Positions 62,249 through 64,000 of a DNA stretch of 64,000 bases are shown here, piece after piece (position 1 is the first letter of the stretch; every line of letters begins with the position of its first letter). A program made the translations under genes and the position numbers. Origin of the DNA: Rusavskia elegans. Taxonomy: Eukaryota; Ascomycota; Lecanoromycetes; Teloschistales; Teloschistaceae. The stretch lies in the NCBI GenBank assembly GCA_011316305.1, contig SAUG01000083.1, forward strand, positions 1 through 64,000, written 5' to 3'. Below the pieces are notes generated by a model, which ran no database searches, had not been told where the DNA came from, and was given only the letters and a program-made list of their open reading frames with translations.

Positions 62249-62892
62249 TAGACTGGCTATTTCGGGTCGGATTCCCGTCGAACCGTCGAAAACTCGACCC
62301 GATTTTAGCGGGTCGAACCGATTCGACTCGCCAAGCGGTCGAGTCCGGATCGAATTTAGATCGAATTCGGATATCCGTTAAACTTTTTTATTAAATTATA
62401 TAATAATATAATATATTAATTAATTTATTAATTAATTACATATAAAGATAATATAAGTAGGTAATATAATTAATTTAACTAGGACCTTTCTAGCTAGCGT
62501 AGTTAATTAATTAGAATTTTTTTAAATTATTTATACAATTTTTATACTAGAATTATACTTTTATACTAGAGCTTGGCGCTAAAATCTAGTTTTAGCGAAT
62601 CGGGTCGGATTAGCTAACTCGGGTTCGAAATCCGGTTAAATCGGATTATATTTTAGTCTAATCCGATTCGGGTCGAATCGGGTTAGCTAGACTGGCTACT
62701 TCGAACCAAAGTAGCGACCCGACTTCGCGATAAACGTGGCTAACGCGTCTAAATTACCAATTTAAGTTAATCTCCTTTCTAATACGGTTAGAAAGTCGAA
62801 CCCGGGATACGAACCCGGATTCGAAACCCGACAAAACGGCCAGTCTAGAGTTAGCTAACCCGGGTTCGAAACTCGATCCGACGACCAGCCTA
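62249..62892. mobile_element. hAT-type non-autonomous element (family L), carrying a nested MITE
   Basis: Starts TAGACTGGCT, ends GACCAGCCTA; flanks GGTAGATA (62,241-62,248) and GATAGATA (62,893-62,900). Removing the nested 160-bp element and its 8-bp duplication leaves 476 bp, the usual family size. Confidence 0.88.
62688..62847 (+). mobile_element. 160-bp hAT-type MITE (family S), copy 4, nested in a family L element
   Basis: Starts TAGACTGGCT, ends GGCCAGTCTA; flanks GGGTTAGC (62,680-62,687) and GAGTTAGC (62,848-62,855). Again exactly 160 bp. The host element's GGGTTAGCTAACCCGGG word is split by it. Confidence 0.92.
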
Positions 62893-63115
62893 GATAGATA
62901 GTTTTAAAGGTTATATTAGTAGTTTATAATTATACGTATATAGAAATAGTATAAAGAAATTATTAAAAAGGAATAGTAATTAAATAGAAAATATAATAAA
63001 ATAAAAACGATTAACTATACTATAAATCTTGCTTAACTTTTAACTTCGAAAATTCTTTACTATACAAGCAACAATTATTGCCGTATAAAAATTACAATGA
63101 TAAAACGTATATATA

Positions 63116-64000
63116 TAATAATTCAATTATAATCTCGGATAGAAGTTTTATAAAGGAAAAATAGTATTATTAGTTTATAGAAATATAAAGATTTAGAAAA
63201 AATCTATTAACTATTAATAAAAATCTATATATATTACTAGATATTTATTCGCTATATTAAAAATATCGATATACTAATCGATTCGATTACTATAATAGAT
63301 AGTAATTTTATTTACTTATATATTACTAATCTATTCGTTACTATTTTATTTTCGAGTTTGAATTAGATTATTGAATATATAATTACTAGATTCAATAAAA
63401 ATACTACTACTATTAAAAGGCCAACCGAAATTTCAACCGCTAGAAATAATATAGAAACTAAAATACTATTAATTAAATGATAATAGATCTATAGATGATT
63501 TTAAAAATAGATATTAAAGTTTCAAAAGTTATTAAATCAATCGAAAATTTATTTAGATTGATTTATTATAGATATTACCAGTAAGTTTAAAATGGTTATA
63601 AACTATAATATTTTACTAGACGAAATTAAATATTAATATATATAATTGTATTTTTTTAGAATATTTTTTAACTAATTTTTATTATTTTATTAGCTTTTTT
63701 AACTTTTTTATTCTATTATTTTATTTAGTTAATCTGTTTATTTATATATTTACTTTTTTTGTTAATCTATCTACTTTTCTATTTTCTTTACTTTTTTATT
63801 TTTTTTTTATTTTTCTATTTTTTTTATTCTTTTATTCTATTCCGTTTTATCGTTTTTTACTTTTCTTTCAACTAATATATAGACGTTATTAGAATCTAGA
63901 AATATATAGTAAATACGATATTATTATCCAATATAATAGTAGATTTATTTACTAAATAGATTATTAACTAGATTTTTCGGTTAGTATTTATAGATAATTA
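63116..64000. other. AT-rich edge with a long T-rich tract
   Basis: No gene seen. 63,640-63,872 is a pyrimidine-rich low-complexity tract on the plus strand (repeated acttttttattctattattttattt-like words); read on the other strand it is Lys-rich and may be a decayed simple repeat. Confidence 0.45.

Larger units (their letters stand above)
60985..63115 (+). repeat. Family B repeat, copy 4 (subtype B1), opened by two hAT insertions
   Basis: Reverse-oriented relative of 19,887-20,860: 60,985-61,513, 62,064-62,248 and 62,901-63,115 align in order with it. The plus-strand frame from about 61,370 gives FDYVDRIF, then (after the first insertion) YNFSNRIKLLV, YLNRLVDRLDSN and DSITVW before TAG, the same protein as in copy 1. 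So the family once encoded a conserved product. Confidence 0.7.

Overview
The window looks like a repeat-rich compartment of a filamentous ascomycete (Pezizomycotina) genome. About 58 of the 64 kb is AT-rich DNA almost without CA and TG but rich in TA, while CG is kept. That is the signature of repeat-induced point mutation (RIP, CpA to TpA). Every transposable-element reading frame I could recognise is broken in the way RIP predicts: TAA/TAG where Gln or Trp is expected, Asp to Asn in catalytic motifs, Cys and His to Tyr in a zinc knuckle.

One island of ordinary sequence, about 22.2-27.85 kb, has normal CA/TG content, short introns with standard fungal signals and three genes. They are a flavin amine oxidase of the polyamine-oxidase type (+, four exons, 548 aa), an F-box/2EXR-like hypothetical protein (-, one exon, 295 aa, tail to tail with the oxidase) and spermidine synthase (-, four exons, 291 aa, with an apparent GC-AG first intron). 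Two of the three act on polyamines: one makes spermidine, the other is of a type that oxidises polyamines. The synthase differs from the usual family sequence at two normally conserved positions.

Left of the island: a Ty3/gypsy relic on the minus strand (about 3.0-7.3 kb and probably beyond), a second gypsy family (G1; minus strand, LTRs at both ends, 9.49-16.98 kb), tandem repeats at 18.5-19.0 kb and a roughly 1 kb repeat of unknown class (family B, 19.9-20.9 kb). Right of it: a G1 5' fragment (30.9-32.0 kb), a complete gypsy element with identical-length LTRs (G2; 33.44-40.83 kb, minus strand), a plus-strand G1 copy broken by three nested insertions (41.4-49.0 kb), an LTR element whose left LTR was hit by a 5.4 kb hAT transposon (52.7-60.7 kb), and another family B copy carrying two hAT-type insertions (61.0-63.1 kb).

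The main repeat result is a hAT system. Fourteen short elements (four of exactly 160 bp, ten of about 320-870 bp) and the 5.4 kb element all end in TAGACTGGCC-like inverted repeats and are flanked by 8-bp target duplications, perfect or differing only by RIP-type changes. The 5.4 kb copy retains a recognisable hAT C-terminal dimerisation segment, so it is the likely autonomous parent. No rRNA, convincing tRNA gene or CRISPR array was seen.
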